Source of the DNA: Agrypnia vestita
Lineage: Eukaryota; Arthropoda; Insecta; Trichoptera; Phryganeidae
Assembly: GCA_016648135.1 (NCBI GenBank)
Contig: JADDOH010010285.1
Span: forward strand, 52,585-116,584
Length of the DNA: 64,000 nt
Direction: 5' to 3'
Shown here: piece after piece, positions 10,262 to 20,598 of the stretch
Layout: each line of letters opens with the position of its first letter
How positions within the stretch are numbered: position 1 is the stretch's first letter
The notes under the pieces: generated by a model
What the model was told of the DNA's origin: nothing
The model's input: the letters and a program-made list of their open reading frames with translations, nothing else
Database searches by the model: none
Translations under genes and position numbers: made by a program

Positions 10262-10440
10262 TTTTTTTTACGCTTCAATAGGCCAGGAGGCCCAATCACA
10301 GAAACAACATACATCACAAAACACCCAGACTCGAGTAAATCACATGGATTAAATGTGACCTCACCGGGAATCGAACCCGGAACCATCCACTGTTTTATCT
10401 ACTGCCAAATAACTTGTGCAGAGTCGTTGATTCAATTGAT
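10262..10440 (-). mobile_element. tRNA-derived SINE inserted in the PLE 3' region
   Basis: The minus strand carries CCGGGTTCGATTCCCGG, a perfect tRNA T-arm and B-box-like string (10384-10368), preceded by a degenerate A-box region. A non-tRNA body with AATCCATGTGATTTACTCGA follows, and the unit ends in an A-run (T-run 10262-10269 on the plus strand). No cloverleaf acceptor stem forms, so it is a SINE and not a tRNA gene. It lies between the PLE stop codon and the hammerhead-like repeat. Confidence 0.55.
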
Positions 10441-10463
10441 TCTGCAGCGCCGGAACGAGGTTT

Positions 10464-11213
10464 TTAATTTAAGATACCACGACTGTCATTCCTATTAATA
10501 TTCAACGGGCGTTTGTATATCTCGAGTGCCTCCTTGACCAGGCGCAGGTGATGACTCTTTGTCTTTCTCAAGATTTTCGGCTCAAATGCAAAATGGTAGC
10601 CCGTATATAGAAAGTGCTCAGCCAATGTCAATTTTCCTGGATGACCAAGTTTGCATGCTCTTTTATGCTTGTCAACTCTCCTTGAAATCGTGCGCGCTGT
10701 TTATTGCACGTACACCTTGTTGCAATCTTGGCAGTCGAGCCTATAAACGCCGTCGGTCTCAAGGGGATCCCAATCCTTCGCTGGTCTCAGGAGGTCCTTA
10801 ACCTTGGAGTTTGTGCTGAACACTGTCGTAATCTTCCGTTTTTCGAGAGCTTTGGCAATCCTGTCAGTTACATTATGAATATAAGGCAAGAAAGTAATTC
10901 CTGTGATCTCAGCTTCTATGTTTTTCTCAGAGCGGTCAGATTTGACTCTTATGATGTGCTGTATCTGCTGTCTTCGGTATCCATTGCATTCTAACGTGTC
11001 ACTCAGTATACGTATTTCCTCTTGCAGATAGTCTTCTTGTAATATTGTTTTAGCTCTTGTAGTTAGGGTATTTATTAGCCCCCTCTTCTGTGCTGGATGG
11101 TAGTGGAAATCTGCATGGAGGTAGCGGTTCGTTTGTGTCCTTTTTCTGTAGACTCTTTGCCCGAGACTACCATCTGTGTTTCTTTGCACTTCTACATCCA
11201 GAAATGGCAGTGG
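10464..11213 (-). pseudogene. Penelope-like element, RT thumb to GIY-YIG domain
   Basis: The minus-strand protein begins inside the reverse transcriptase with PFLDVEVQRNTDGSLG and VYRKRTQTNRYLH, then HPAQKRG and a NGYRRQQI segment. These are the conserved C-terminal RT blocks of Penelope elements. After a linker it enters GVYRLDCQDCNKVYV, the GIY-YIG endonuclease start. An in-frame TAA at 10703-10701 replaces the next positions (normally GQT). The same frame then continues through LAEHFL and LRLVKEALEIYKRPLNINR to a stop at 10466-10464. The 5' part of RT is missing. The element is a dead, 5'-truncated PLE of lineage C, broken by one nonsense change. Confidence 0.88.
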
Positions 11214-11290
11214 TGTATACGGCAGAATATCCCTTAAAACTTCACACAGAAGATTCTGAATGGTCATGAAAACCTGAGAATAATTTTAAC
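11214..11290 (+). mobile_element. Inverted copy of PLE C tail fused to the 5' end of the PLE
   Basis: In plus orientation, opposite to the adjoining PLE, the sequence reads ATACGGCAGAATATCCC, AGAAGATTCTGAATGG and AAAACCTGAGAATAATTTT. The same series is found after the hammerhead-like block at 27965-28043 and 53780-53840. Terminal sequence of the element is therefore joined head-on to its truncated coding part at about 11214, a fold-back structure described for Penelope insertions. The first residues of the minus-strand frame upstream of PFLDV are only the antisense of this tail. Confidence 0.75.
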
Positions 11291-11911
11291 AAATTATGAA
11301 TTCATCAGTGTTGCTAATTCAAAACAGATTAAAGTGGCAGGTAGGGATTTTTAGAAATTGGATATCCAAAAGTACACAATTTTGTCTTCTGTGAACGAGT
11401 TGCTGGTAATTAATTATTGATATTATTTGTCTTTGAGAGTTCATGACTTTGTTTTATGTAAGTATTGAATTTTTTTATTCATTTACAGTACTCATAGATA
11501 ATTGCAAACTAAATATTGACATAGCGTTTAATGCGCATGTAATCCATAAGAACATTCGTTTCACCACCGTTATTGTATTATTATGCACAGAAAAACATTA
11601 TTTGATCAGAGTATTTTATAACGTAATCAGATATAAACTGGAATTTGATGTTGTAAAATGTATGGAGCTTTCTGTATTGTCAGGTATCTTAGATTTTATT
11701 CAGTACTATCTTAGGCATAACTTTGCTTGAAAAATATTCAAACACCTTCTTTTACGTCCCCTCTTCTGCGCTGTGACCACGTCCCTACACCCTTCCGATA
11801 CATAATCTCCCTCCCATTCCTCACATAGTCCGTTATTCTTCAGTTTAGTATCAGTTATATTTATAACTAAATATGATGCATCAGCATTGAAAACGTTATA
11901 ATTATTATAAA
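11291..11911. other. AT-rich stretch, nothing recognised
   Basis: The 95-codon plus frame at 11443-11730 has no domain, and no homologue can be guessed. A short C-rich patch lies at 11756-11820. Confidence 0.4.
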
Positions 11912-12405
11912 CTAGCTGTAACCCGTCAAAAATGACGGTAAGTTTACATGTCGGTTCCTAAGGAAAAAGTATGTATTTATTTTATTAAAAATAAATTTCT
12001 CGAAACAAATAAATCTGAAAAAAAAAATCGTAAATAATTAATATTATAAATAAAATAAACATCAAAATAAAATCGAAAAAAAAATCCGGTACCGGGAATC
12101 GAACCCGAGTTCCCCGGGTGCTGCAGGTTGCGAAAATATCATTTATTAATCAACTGTTCGCGTCTTTGCTAAGTTTTATATATGTAATCTATTTTTTAAA
12201 TACCCCACACATCCCTACGGTGGTGGCGTCTTCCGTAAGTCTCGACGTTCGAGTATAATCGCCCGGGGTTCTAGCCCCATCTGCGGCCGTTCTAATTTGT
12301 TTTTTTTAGCCGTGAATTCGAACGAAATGACGGATGGACAGACGAACAAACAGACGGACGGATGGACGGACGAACAGACAGACAACAAAATTATTATAAT
12401 TGGGA
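11912..12405 (-). mobile_element. Family E non-autonomous Helitron
   Basis: On the minus strand the unit starts A|TCCCAATTATAATAATTTTG, contains a (GTCT/GTCC)n-rich block, and ends with a CCGTCATTTTTGACGG hairpin, then GTTACAGCTAG|T. A 5' TC after A, a 3' hairpin about ten bases before CTAG, and T after it are the Helitron rules. Two other family members (47327-47561, 62455-62647) share the same ends. No Rep/helicase is encoded. An internal block at 12084-12115 includes GGGAATCGAACCCG, the inverse of a tRNA B box, probably an acquired tRNA or SINE fragment. Confidence 0.78.
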
Positions 12406-13776
12406 TAAAAAATATTGAAATTAAACAATGTTACCTATTTCTAAAAATAAATACTTGTTCATTCTTTTTTTTAAATTATATTTATTTTATAATTTATTAT
12501 TAACAGGTCGTTAATAGCAGCAACAAGTAGCTAAAACGTAAAAATAAACGTGCTTTTTATGGTTAATAAATTATAGCGCTTAATTTCAAATCCCTCTTAA
12601 ACGGATAATTTGATTCAAATATGCAGTTTTGTAGATTTTTTGTTAAATACACGCCTAAAATATCTTTTTTTCACAAAATCCACTTCAATTAATTGATATA
12701 GCATATTAAAAATTTGGGTTAGTTCCGAAATACCCCAAGGAATCATTCCAAATACATGTTTTTCATTCTTAACTCAAAACAAAAACAAAAAGTCATTTTA
12801 GGGGGTGTTCGAATCGAGCGCTACAACTGAACAGCATGTAGAAAATAACATTAAGGGTGTGTTATAAGTACAGGCATAATCGGACTGTCATCAGATTGTC
12901 GTTCACTTTTGACTCTTCAAGCAAGAGTTTATTAACCCAGTTTAATTATTTTATAAATTAAAATAATGTTTAACTATTGCACTAAACGTGCTGCACATTT
13001 TTTTCAAATGCAATATTTTCCCAAGAATAGTAAATTTTCGAGGGCTGTTAAAATAAGTTGAAATATGTGTTCGCCACCCCAGTCATATTCTCAAACAAAC
13101 CCTCCCCAGTGAATAGGGGTAGATTTTTGTTGAAATCACAAAAACTGGCATTATGTAATAATGGGAAAAAGTGATAGCATATTTATAAAATGTTTTAACG
13201 AAATCTTGCAAGCGTTACAAGGGGAGATATATTTATTTCAAATCGAGGGATGAATGGATATTTTTAAAAATGTAATGTAACATTAAATATTTTTGCAGTA
13301 TATACCTAGCATGAAATATCACATTTATAATATAAAATATCCAAAAAATATTTAAATAAAAGAATCTTAAAATTATGCAACCCAGTAAATTAAAAAGAAA
13401 TGTTACCCAAAATATTCTAAAAGCGCAGAAAAAAATCATGTTACACAGAAAATATGTTTTATAGAAAAAAAATTAACTTAAAGATTTTTTTTTAATATCA
13501 CTCATCACATCAGATATCTCATCAGATATCTTTCGTATAAAATATTTAAATAAAATTATGAATAATTCTTGAAAGATTTAAAAAAAAATCTTTGATATAT
13601 TCTACTGCATACTTCATCTAAAAAAATATTAGGTAACAAGGGCTGATAACATGATATATTCATCATCAGCTGTTATTCATGAATGAAATCCCCCCCCGCC
13701 CAAGACTTTTCCCATCTCTTCAGTTCTCCTATCTTCGCCATCTCTCTCACAGCACCGATAAGTTATGTTTATAATA
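12406..13776. other. AT-rich stretch, nothing recognised
   Basis: About 1.4 kb of A/T-rich sequence without repeats shared with the rest of the window. A duplicated word ATCAGATATCT at 13507-13530 and a C-run near 13690 are the only local features. Frames here are chance frames. Confidence 0.45.
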
Positions 13777-13860
13777 CCATCAACGCCCTTGTGGGCTTTA
13801 ACAAATACAGTAACATTTTTTATATATGCATGTATAAGAGCACATAACTTACAAAAAAAA
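13777..13860 (-). mobile_element. LINE/SINE 3' tail fragment (AACGCCCTTGTGGGC type)
   Basis: CATCAACGCCCTTGTGGGCT is shared with CAACGCCCTAGTGGGCT near 28495. Both copies lie next to T-rich runs on the low-coordinate side, as expected for a poly(A)-type 3' end on the minus strand. It is non-coding, and the parent element is not identified. Confidence 0.45.
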
Positions 13861-14944
13861 TTATAGTAGGTACATTAAAAAAATAAGAAAAATAAGTAAA
13901 AACACAAATAAATAAAACAAAATCAATTCAATTCAATTCAAATTTCCAGTAAATTTTATTACACCTACTCAAAATAAATCATATTCAAAAAATAAATATT
14001 TTATTCAGGTATGTTCCTACAACGAAAAATATCAACGAAATTCAATACTTGCATTAAAATGACAATATTTATATGAATTTTAATTTATACATAAACTAGG
14101 TTTCACGACCATTCATATAAATAATATAATAATAAAAAATCTTCAAATACTTATTTTAAAAATGCTATCTATCATAAACTATAAATTATAATATAATAAC
14201 ATGTATAATTATTTTATACTCAAAAATTATCATTTTAAACTCACCATAATCATTAGTTTAATGTCACTAGCTGCACCAGCGACAACAATAAATTGCATCA
14301 TGAGAATGCGGTTACAATAAATAATGTTTATAAATTAATGATTTATTCACAACCGATTCAAACATTATGGATAGCATTTTAGATTTCGTTCTAAATCCCA
14401 ATTTCAATCGCACATTTGTTAAATAAATTATACTGTAAGCGTAATACACATGGCAAAGAAGAATCGCTACACGTAAGTTAGTAGATATCGAGATTGTATA
14501 AAACATGGGGTAAAAAATGGAATACGTAAGAACTGAGAGAGCTGGCATTCATTTAAAATGCATTGGATATGTCTATTTGAAGCAAATTATGAAATATTGC
14601 TATGCATTATCGAAAAACTTTTCGGCGCGGGCTTTATGAAGTATGCAGGGTAATATTTGAATCGAACCGAATTATTTATGTTTAGTGAGTACGTATTATG
14701 GATATACCCACAGCAAATAAGTTTTTGAATATCAAAATCTATCTAAAGCCGTAGACTTTTTTTTTGCAAAAAAGAAAATTCTTCTACATCTTTTTGATTA
14801 CTTGAATGAATGAAATAAAAAGTAATAGAATAAACAATAAAAAAAAAATTAATGTACCAAATATAATTTAATTAAAAATGGTATATTTTTTGATTTATTT
14901 AAAATAGACTTAAGTAAGTACATTTTGAAACAAGACAATGATTG
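13861..14944. other. AT-rich stretch with a short (AATTC)n run
   Basis: A pentanucleotide run (TCAATTCAATTCAATTCAAA) occurs at 13922-13942. The rest is AT-rich, with a modest island at 14600-14660 (CTTTTCGGCGCGGGC). No gene is supported; the 78-codon minus frame at 14312-14548 has no domain. Confidence 0.45.
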
Positions 14945-15150
14945 ATTTTGAGGTTCAATGAAATAAATCAGGAGTGTAGTAAAATAAAGTTCTCAGTAAT
15001 TTAAGAATGTAAAATATTATTTTTTTGGATACAGGTGTGTTTTGAAACTCGAGGTCATTTTGAACAAGCAATAACATTGATGCTTGTTAAGATAGTTAAC
15101 TTATATATCATATTAAATTTAAGAATGATATTAGAGAATGTATTCACTTA
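14945..15150 (+). repeat. Family T dispersed repeat, copy 1
   Basis: ATAAAGTTCTCAGTAATTTA, TGTAAAATATTATTTTTTTG, GGATACAGGTGTGTTTTGAA and AGATAGTTAACTTA occur in the same order and strand as at 33600-33880. The similarity is interrupted there by an extra AT-rich segment. No termini or coding sequence are seen. It is an unclassified dispersed repeat or an old duplication. Confidence 0.55.
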
Positions 15151-16297
15151 AATATCTTTAAAAAAATTGGTTGGGTAGGTTTTAATACTCAACGACTAGT
15201 TTACACTTTACTATTAGTAAAATGGGTGTGGACAAATTAATTACATTAACTCTAAGTTATCTATGGACCTGGAATAAATCTCGTTTAAATTTTATATATT
15301 ATAGGTATATAAAAAGACTTGAATAAAAACTTAACATAGGTATACCGCCTAATTCTTTTCCGATCAGCGTAGCATATTTGTTCACTATTCATTCTATCTA
15401 TGTCGTAAAGTGATAATATTTAGTTTAAAATATTTCGGGAGAAATGTCCAGTGCACTGGAGAGTACCGCATCAAAATAGTTTTTGCCGTCCTCAAGTTCT
15501 GAGGTAACAGACAGACAGGTTTCTTGTTTTTTAAATATATTAATATATATATTATATTATAATATATATATATATATAAACATACATATGTATATAGAGA
15601 TATCGAGGGTGGTTCAACAGTGGTTTAGTGATTTAATGGAACGAAAAGCTATCGGACGGATGTTGAAATTATTTCTGAAAATATTGATCCTCGAATAAAT
15701 GAAATCATTTTATACGTATTCAGATTTCAGACATTAAACATCGTATCGCCTTAAACACAATAGCAAAAAAAAGTAAGAAAATCCATAGATTGGAGGTCGC
15801 TTACAGGCTAAAGAAATGCTGTAATGCTGATTACATGTTGTTCTTCGAATTTAGCCCGGCTAGGTAAATTCAATATATAAATCAGAAGTTGAGACTTGAG
15901 ATCCCGTTGAATAAATTTGTGAGTATATGTCCTAGATGATATTTAATATGTCAAAAATATCCAATATCTGTGACTAGATTAAGTTGGATATTCTAAAACT
16001 TTATTCGCTGGTAGTTTGAATCGGTAACGTCCAGGATTTTATAGTATCTATTTTTGGATGGACATGGGCCAACCAGAAGAGGAATATCCGTATATACAGG
16101 ACCACCTAGCACCCATAATATTCTGCACAATAAGTGTATGATGGTTTAAAAATAATATGTAGATCATTAAATTACTGATAAAAGTTATAACCAGACAGGG
16201 AAATGGTGTAAGTTAATGGAAAAGACTACATTAAACCTGGCGTATCGCTTAGCTGAATTCGATGACATGAGTCATAGGAAGACATGGGATGAAAGTA
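15151..16297. other. AT-rich stretch with a (TA)n tract
   Basis: An imperfect TA-repeat tract lies at 15537-15590. No coding signature is seen, and 15990-16140 is of mixed composition but matches nothing else here. Confidence 0.45.
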
Positions 16298-16810
16298 TTA
16301 AAAAAAAAACTAACCCATGAAAACCAAGTTTTTATTATACTCCCTTTCTCATTTGTATTATTTCCAATTTAATATTCTACCAGCATATTCCTCTTGCTTT
16401 AAGTTCACGTGGAAAATCTATTCCATGTATATTATTATCCTTTAAACTTATAGAATATTGAAAACGTAATAATTGGTATAGGGGGGCACGGCGTCGGTGA
16501 AACCGTCTGATCGGACCCATGGCTCGAGTCTGACTAGTTGAAACAGGTTTCGCGCCTTCTCCACGCGTCGGGCTCCTTTCTCATTTGTATGGTTTCCAAT
16601 TTGAAAAAACTGTTAAAATTTCGAAAAATCCAAAATTAGACTATAATTAAATTTCTTTAAACGAAAATTTGTTAGATCATTTTTATCATTGCCACGAGTC
16701 TGCCTGCAAAGTTTCAGCTCGATTGGATTACGCGAAAAGGGTTAAAAATCGATCCAAAGTTTTGTCGACAGATAAGCACACAAGCAGACGCTACGAGTTA
16801 AAAGAAAGGG
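16298..16810 (-). repeat. Family F dispersed repeat, copy 1
   Basis: This is the reverse complement of the unit at 20599-20933, with extra internal sequence. It runs from AAACTAACCCATGAAAACCA through GGTTTCGCGCC and GAAAAATCCAAAATTAGACT to CAAAGTTTCAGCTCGATTGG, AAAAATCGATCCAAAGTTTT and CAGACGCTACGAGTTAAAAG. A CTCATTTGTAT segment occurs twice (about 16350 and 16581), suggesting an internal partial duplication. It has no coding capacity, and no clear TIR or poly(A) defines a class. Confidence 0.7.
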
Positions 16811-16871
16811 ATTAATTTATTGCAGTAAAGGAAACAAACACTATCTCGATTCGATATAGACCCATTTTTTT

Positions 16872-16968
16872 TTTTTTTTTTAAATACTTAACCCGTAGAA
16901 CTTAATAATAATATTTATTAAAATTTAATTTATTTTAAATTTCGCTAAAAAAAAAAAAAAAACACTAA
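16872..16968 (+). mobile_element. PLE lineage D tail fragment
   Basis: AACTTAATAATAATATTTAT and TTTATTTTAAATTTCGCTAA repeat the PLE D 3' region at 7600-7735 in the opposite orientation. It is bounded by a T-run on the left and an A-run on the right. The hammerhead-like core itself is not kept. Confidence 0.6.
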
Positions 16969-16984
16969 TCACAGCGTAGCAAAG

Positions 16985-17290
16985 TATAGCGGAATGGTTT
17001 ATATGTACGAATATATATGTGGCTTGTGTCCATTTTAAACTAAGCCTCATCCCCCATTATAAATCGGAGCCCATTTCATAGAAACATTAAAAAGTAAGCC
17101 TTGCTGGCTTACGCCTTGTTTCGTGTGTCGACCGCACTAAGCCCGCAAAGCCCGACTCGACTGACCGCACGGGTCAAGCGGACGCTAGAATTAAGGGATG
17201 AAAACATTTTTATTGTTTAATTTTTGAGGGGGTGGCTGTGTGCAGGGGAGGCTTCAGCTCGTGCCGCGGCGGGCGGGGTGGATTATTGAG
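16985..17290. other. G+C-rich island, candidate regulatory element
   Basis: Unique sequence with CGACCGCACTAAGCCCGC, ACCGCACGGGTCAAGCGG and GTGCCGCGGCGGGCGGGG. No repeat match or protein was recognised. Confidence 0.35.
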
Positions 17291-17499
17291 GGCCTCTACA
17301 TATTTATTACTGTTGAATGTGAATGTATATATCGAAAAAATGGATCATTCGAATTCAAAGTCTTGTCGGATTGGTCTAAAATAATCTTTTCTTTTTTTTT
17401 GAACTGTAAAAGTTAGAGGTATATACAAGAGAACTTTTCTCATCCAGATCATTTCAAAATGGGCACAAAATAAAAGTATAATCATTTTCACGTATAATT

Positions 17500-17865
17500 T
17501 ATTTATTTATTTGTGTGCATAGCACCATTAAAAAAAATTGTGGAGGCAAAGAGACATCCTAACAGTTTAAGCTGTCCTTACTTGTAATAAAAAAATTACA
17601 CAAGAAAGCAAACGAAACAACAATAACAATACAAGGTGGTACATATTTTAAAATAACTCGTAACTGTGACGTCACAGAAAAGCCCGAAGATGTAATTAGT
17701 ACATATTGCACACTGGCGACCTCTGTCGTAGAAGAAAACACTCCACAAAAAAGTGCATGTAATTTACGACAACGGAAGAAATAATCATTTTGGCCTCCAC
17801 CTCCGCGGTGATAGGACACTTTCCTGATAACGCTGGATAAGACATGGTCGAAACGTCGAGATTTG
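17500..17865 (+). mobile_element. Possible PLE tail with hammerhead-like core
   Basis: CTGATAA (17824-17830) is followed about 20 nt later by GGTCGAAACGTCGAG (17847-17861), giving the C.GA.GA / GAAAC / GTC order of a minimal hammerhead. An AATAAACGGTTCGTATAAAA tail resembles other PLE 3' ends here. No PLE coding remnant is recognised upstream, and stem II is poor, so the assignment is tentative. Confidence 0.35.
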
Positions 17866-17930
17866 CTTCTCAGTGAAATAAACGGTTCGTATAAAATATC
17901 CGTTTCATTTATCGCATAAAGAAATTACGG

Positions 17931-18000
17931 ACGTTACACAAAGTAATGGACGGACAGACAGGCAGACAGATAGACGGACAACGAAATTATTGTTTCATAT
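17931..18000 (-). mobile_element. Family E Helitron fragment
   Basis: GGACGTTACACAAAGTAATG, GGACGGACAGACAGGCAGAC and CAACGAAATTATTG match the interior and 5' part of the family E Helitrons. The CTAG end is missing. Confidence 0.55.
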
Positions 18001-18190
18001 ATATTTTGAACGCGTTGGCAATAGAACTCAGCGTCATACAAAGGACATATGGACAAAGATATACATATCTTAAAGAGATAATCAGGGTTTTAATCACTTA
18101 AAATAAAACATGCTTTCTTTATTAAAGATTTAGTCTGATATGGATGCGAAACGTTTGAAGCAAAATGCATTAATATTAATATAATTCAAT

Positions 18191-18218
18191 ATTATTACTG
18201 TATCATTACAGTAATAAT
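18191..18218. repeat. 12-bp perfect hairpin
   Basis: ATTATTACTGTA and TACAGTAATAAT are exact inverse complements separated by TCAT. It is AT-rich and may be incidental. Confidence 0.6.
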
Positions 18219-18284
18219 TATTCAAAAACACCCACAATAATTCAATTTTATTAACATTTATAAACAAGTGAATAAGACTGCTCA

Positions 18285-18465
18285 TTGCTGAATCTCCTCA
18301 CGACCGCCTAATCGCCCGCGGCATTCATTTATAATCTAATTAGTGAACACGATACAGGCAGAAAGGGACGAATCGATACACGCGCATAAATAACTGAGCG
18401 GGACAGCAACACGGGCTCACACCTTTTGCACCTTCATCTGAATTAATTTAAAAGTCATTTGTATA
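18285..18465. other. Island with homeodomain-like sites
   Basis: TAATCGCCCGCGGCATTC, TAATCTAATTAG and ACGCGCATAAATAAC occur in a compact, repeat-free, relatively G+C-rich block. TAATTA/ATTAG words are homeodomain-type sites. The layout suggests, by inference only, a developmental enhancer-like element. Confidence 0.35.
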
Positions 18466-19033
18466 CACGTCCGGTGAAAATGTTGTGTGTACTTAGTTTT
18501 CGGTATTCCGGATAAAATGTATTTTTTTGTACTAATTCTATTTGTGTAATGACGATTAATTCAATAAAAATTGAAAATTTTAGTTATTTGAACGTCAATC
18601 ATTTAAAATTCATACTTAAAAAAATCTACATTTCATCATTAATTTTTTTTTTCATCATAGTCAACAAAAAGTTTGAGCATACGCATTTATTTATAAGTTT
18701 GCTTAGGATTAATTTTAACAATAAATACACTAGAAACTGTCGAGTTAAATAATTACGGAATTTCAGCGATATATGATAAAAATATCGCTAAATGAATACT
18801 CATTTGACTACTTGAACATTTATTCTTTATATACTCGGCTTATAAATAAAGAAACATCAAAATACTATTTTTTTCTGTACATGTAACTAATATAAATTAA
18901 ATGTTTAAAGTAAGAAAACACTTTTTGGGTTGACATTATATAAAATTTAAAATAAAATAAAATACTTAGTTTTATTATACCTACCTACATTTCCTGAAGA
19001 ACTAGTTGAAAAATGTGTGTACCTATGTAGTAG
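18466..19033. other. AT-rich stretch, nothing recognised
   Basis: The 67-codon plus frame at 18549-18752 is Ile/Lys/Asn/Phe-rich, as expected of chance translation of AT-rich DNA. Confidence 0.45.
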
Positions 19034-19137
19034 ATGGATCACTTAAGCCAGCTCATACAGATGTAATCCCTGAGCCTTTCATCCAAGTTTCTCATATATA
19101 ATAGCTTCGTCTCTGTGAGACTTCTATAATTTATCTA
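19034..19137. mobile_element. Family A MITE, terminal fragment
   Basis: GATCACTTAAGCCAGCTCAT is followed by CATATATAATAGCTTCGTCT and CTGTGAGACTTCTATAAT, which match the outer third of a family A arm and its end. It is immediately followed by the Helitron at 19169. Confidence 0.6.
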
Positions 19138-19168
19138 AAATAAATGTTTGATTTCGTTTTAAATTTAA

Positions 19169-19634
19169 TCTATACTAATATTATAAAGAGGAAAGATTTG
19201 ATTGTGTGTTTTTATTGAATAGGCTCCGAAACTACTAGACCGATTTGAAAAATTCTTTCACATTTAGAATCCTACATTATCCCTGATGAACATAGGCTAT
19301 AGAATATTTTCAAAAAAGTTATAAATCCGTATGAAAACTTCGATAATGTAACCCAACGCGTAAAAAAAATATCAAAAAAAAACTTATATCGCGTACGCTG
19401 CGGAAATTATTGACAATAGAGCAAAATGATGTACTACAGTTTTATAGAGGATATTAATATCTAAAAAAAGTCTGTGATACCATATATCTAAGTATTACAG
19501 TTATGTTACAATAACTTATGTTAACATTAAATGGAAACATTGTTTTTTAGAGAACAGGGGAACCTTTGTTTTCCCTCACAAACTTATTTTTTACTTAATC
19601 CTTAACCCGTGCAACGCTGGGTATGACCAGCTAG
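19169..19634 (+). mobile_element. Non-autonomous Helitron, complete
   Basis: The unit begins A|TCTATACTAATATTATAAAG and ends with a short hairpin ACCCGTGCAACGCTGGGT, then ATGACCAGCTAG|T. Interior words CCGAAACTACTAGACCGATT and TGAACATAGGCTATAGA are typical of the widespread insect Helitron family best known from Lepidoptera. Insertion between A and T without target duplication fits rolling-circle transposition. It is 466 bp, encodes no Rep/helicase and so depends on an autonomous partner. Confidence 0.85.
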
Positions 19635-19924
19635 TATACTATAAATTAATTATGTATCTTAAAATATCAAACTAATCACATGGTAAATAATTGAATATTG
19701 AATATTGAAAGAGTTAGAGCTCTTGTTATTCGGTTGTTAATATTGCGAATTCCAAGAATTCTAAGTCTAAGAATTGCAGAAACTTAGTAAAGTCTCTTAA
19801 ACCTCATTGGCTTTCCGTTGGAATATAAGAGATAACATTCTGTAATACATTTACCGAACATAGTGTTTAATTTATATATGAAAAATAAAGTGTTTTTACG
19901 AAAAGACAACATTTAAATTAAATT
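19635..19924. other. AT-rich spacer
   Basis: Contains a small perfect repeat GAATATTGAATATTGAA and GAATTCCAAGAATTC words near 19745-19760. Nothing else is recognised. Confidence 0.4.
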
Positions 19925-20145
19925 GATTCCCGGGCACTAAGCGAAGTGTCTTGTCTCGATTAATTCTCAGGAGAACATCTCGAGGGGAGGGGGTGTCGTC
20001 TGCGGGAAGGGGGAATTAGCATCATCAGGGAAAACAAGGCTTCTCTCGTACCTTCCTTCTGTGTCCTCATTATATTACATAATATCCTGAATATTCATGC
20101 CACGGCCTCCCGTCCCACTATATTTGTAAGATCTAATTTCTCACC
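19925..20145. other. G+C-rich island, candidate regulatory element
   Basis: Begins CCCGGGCACTAAGCG and continues through CTCGAGGGGAGGGGG and CACGGCCTCCCGTCCC. Unique in the window and not coding. Confidence 0.35.
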
Positions 20146-20598
20146 TTGTTTGTTGAGCTGATGAACGATTTGTCATGACGAGACGAAAGGGTGATGAAAT
20201 TTTAATTTTTTTACCAGATTTTTAAATATTTTTAACGGAATATAGAGAAGAGTTTGGCCGTATTTCGACTTAAATTCGTAAACCAAGCGAGATTAATTTA
20301 TTTTATGTTTTTTTTTCCATATTTCAAGACGTATTGGACTTAAACAGATCGTAATGATGATATGTCTAAAATAAAAATAATTTCAAGTTTGCCATACAAC
20401 CATAAATGTCAAAATCTGCGTATAAAAATGAAGTCTGTAATTCTCATATACATAACAAAAAGTGTATACAATAACGAAGCTCGCAGCTAAAACTAAACAT
20501 ACACAGGAATTTTGCAATACTTACATATATAGCAAATACCTCGTGTATGTATCTACAAATCTACAAAAAACTAAACTAAAACATAATTTAGATATACT
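20146..20598. other. AT-rich stretch, nothing recognised
   Basis: No repeat or coding evidence. The small frames at 20462-20704 run into the family F repeat and are not genes. Confidence 0.45.

Noticed and set aside
10360..10440. tRNA gene on the minus strand (perfect GGTTCGATTCCCGG-type T arm)
   Set aside because: No acceptor or anticodon arm can be formed and an A-rich tail follows; it is a SINE.
11443..11730. 95-codon frame
   Set aside because: No domain or neighbouring signals; chance frame.
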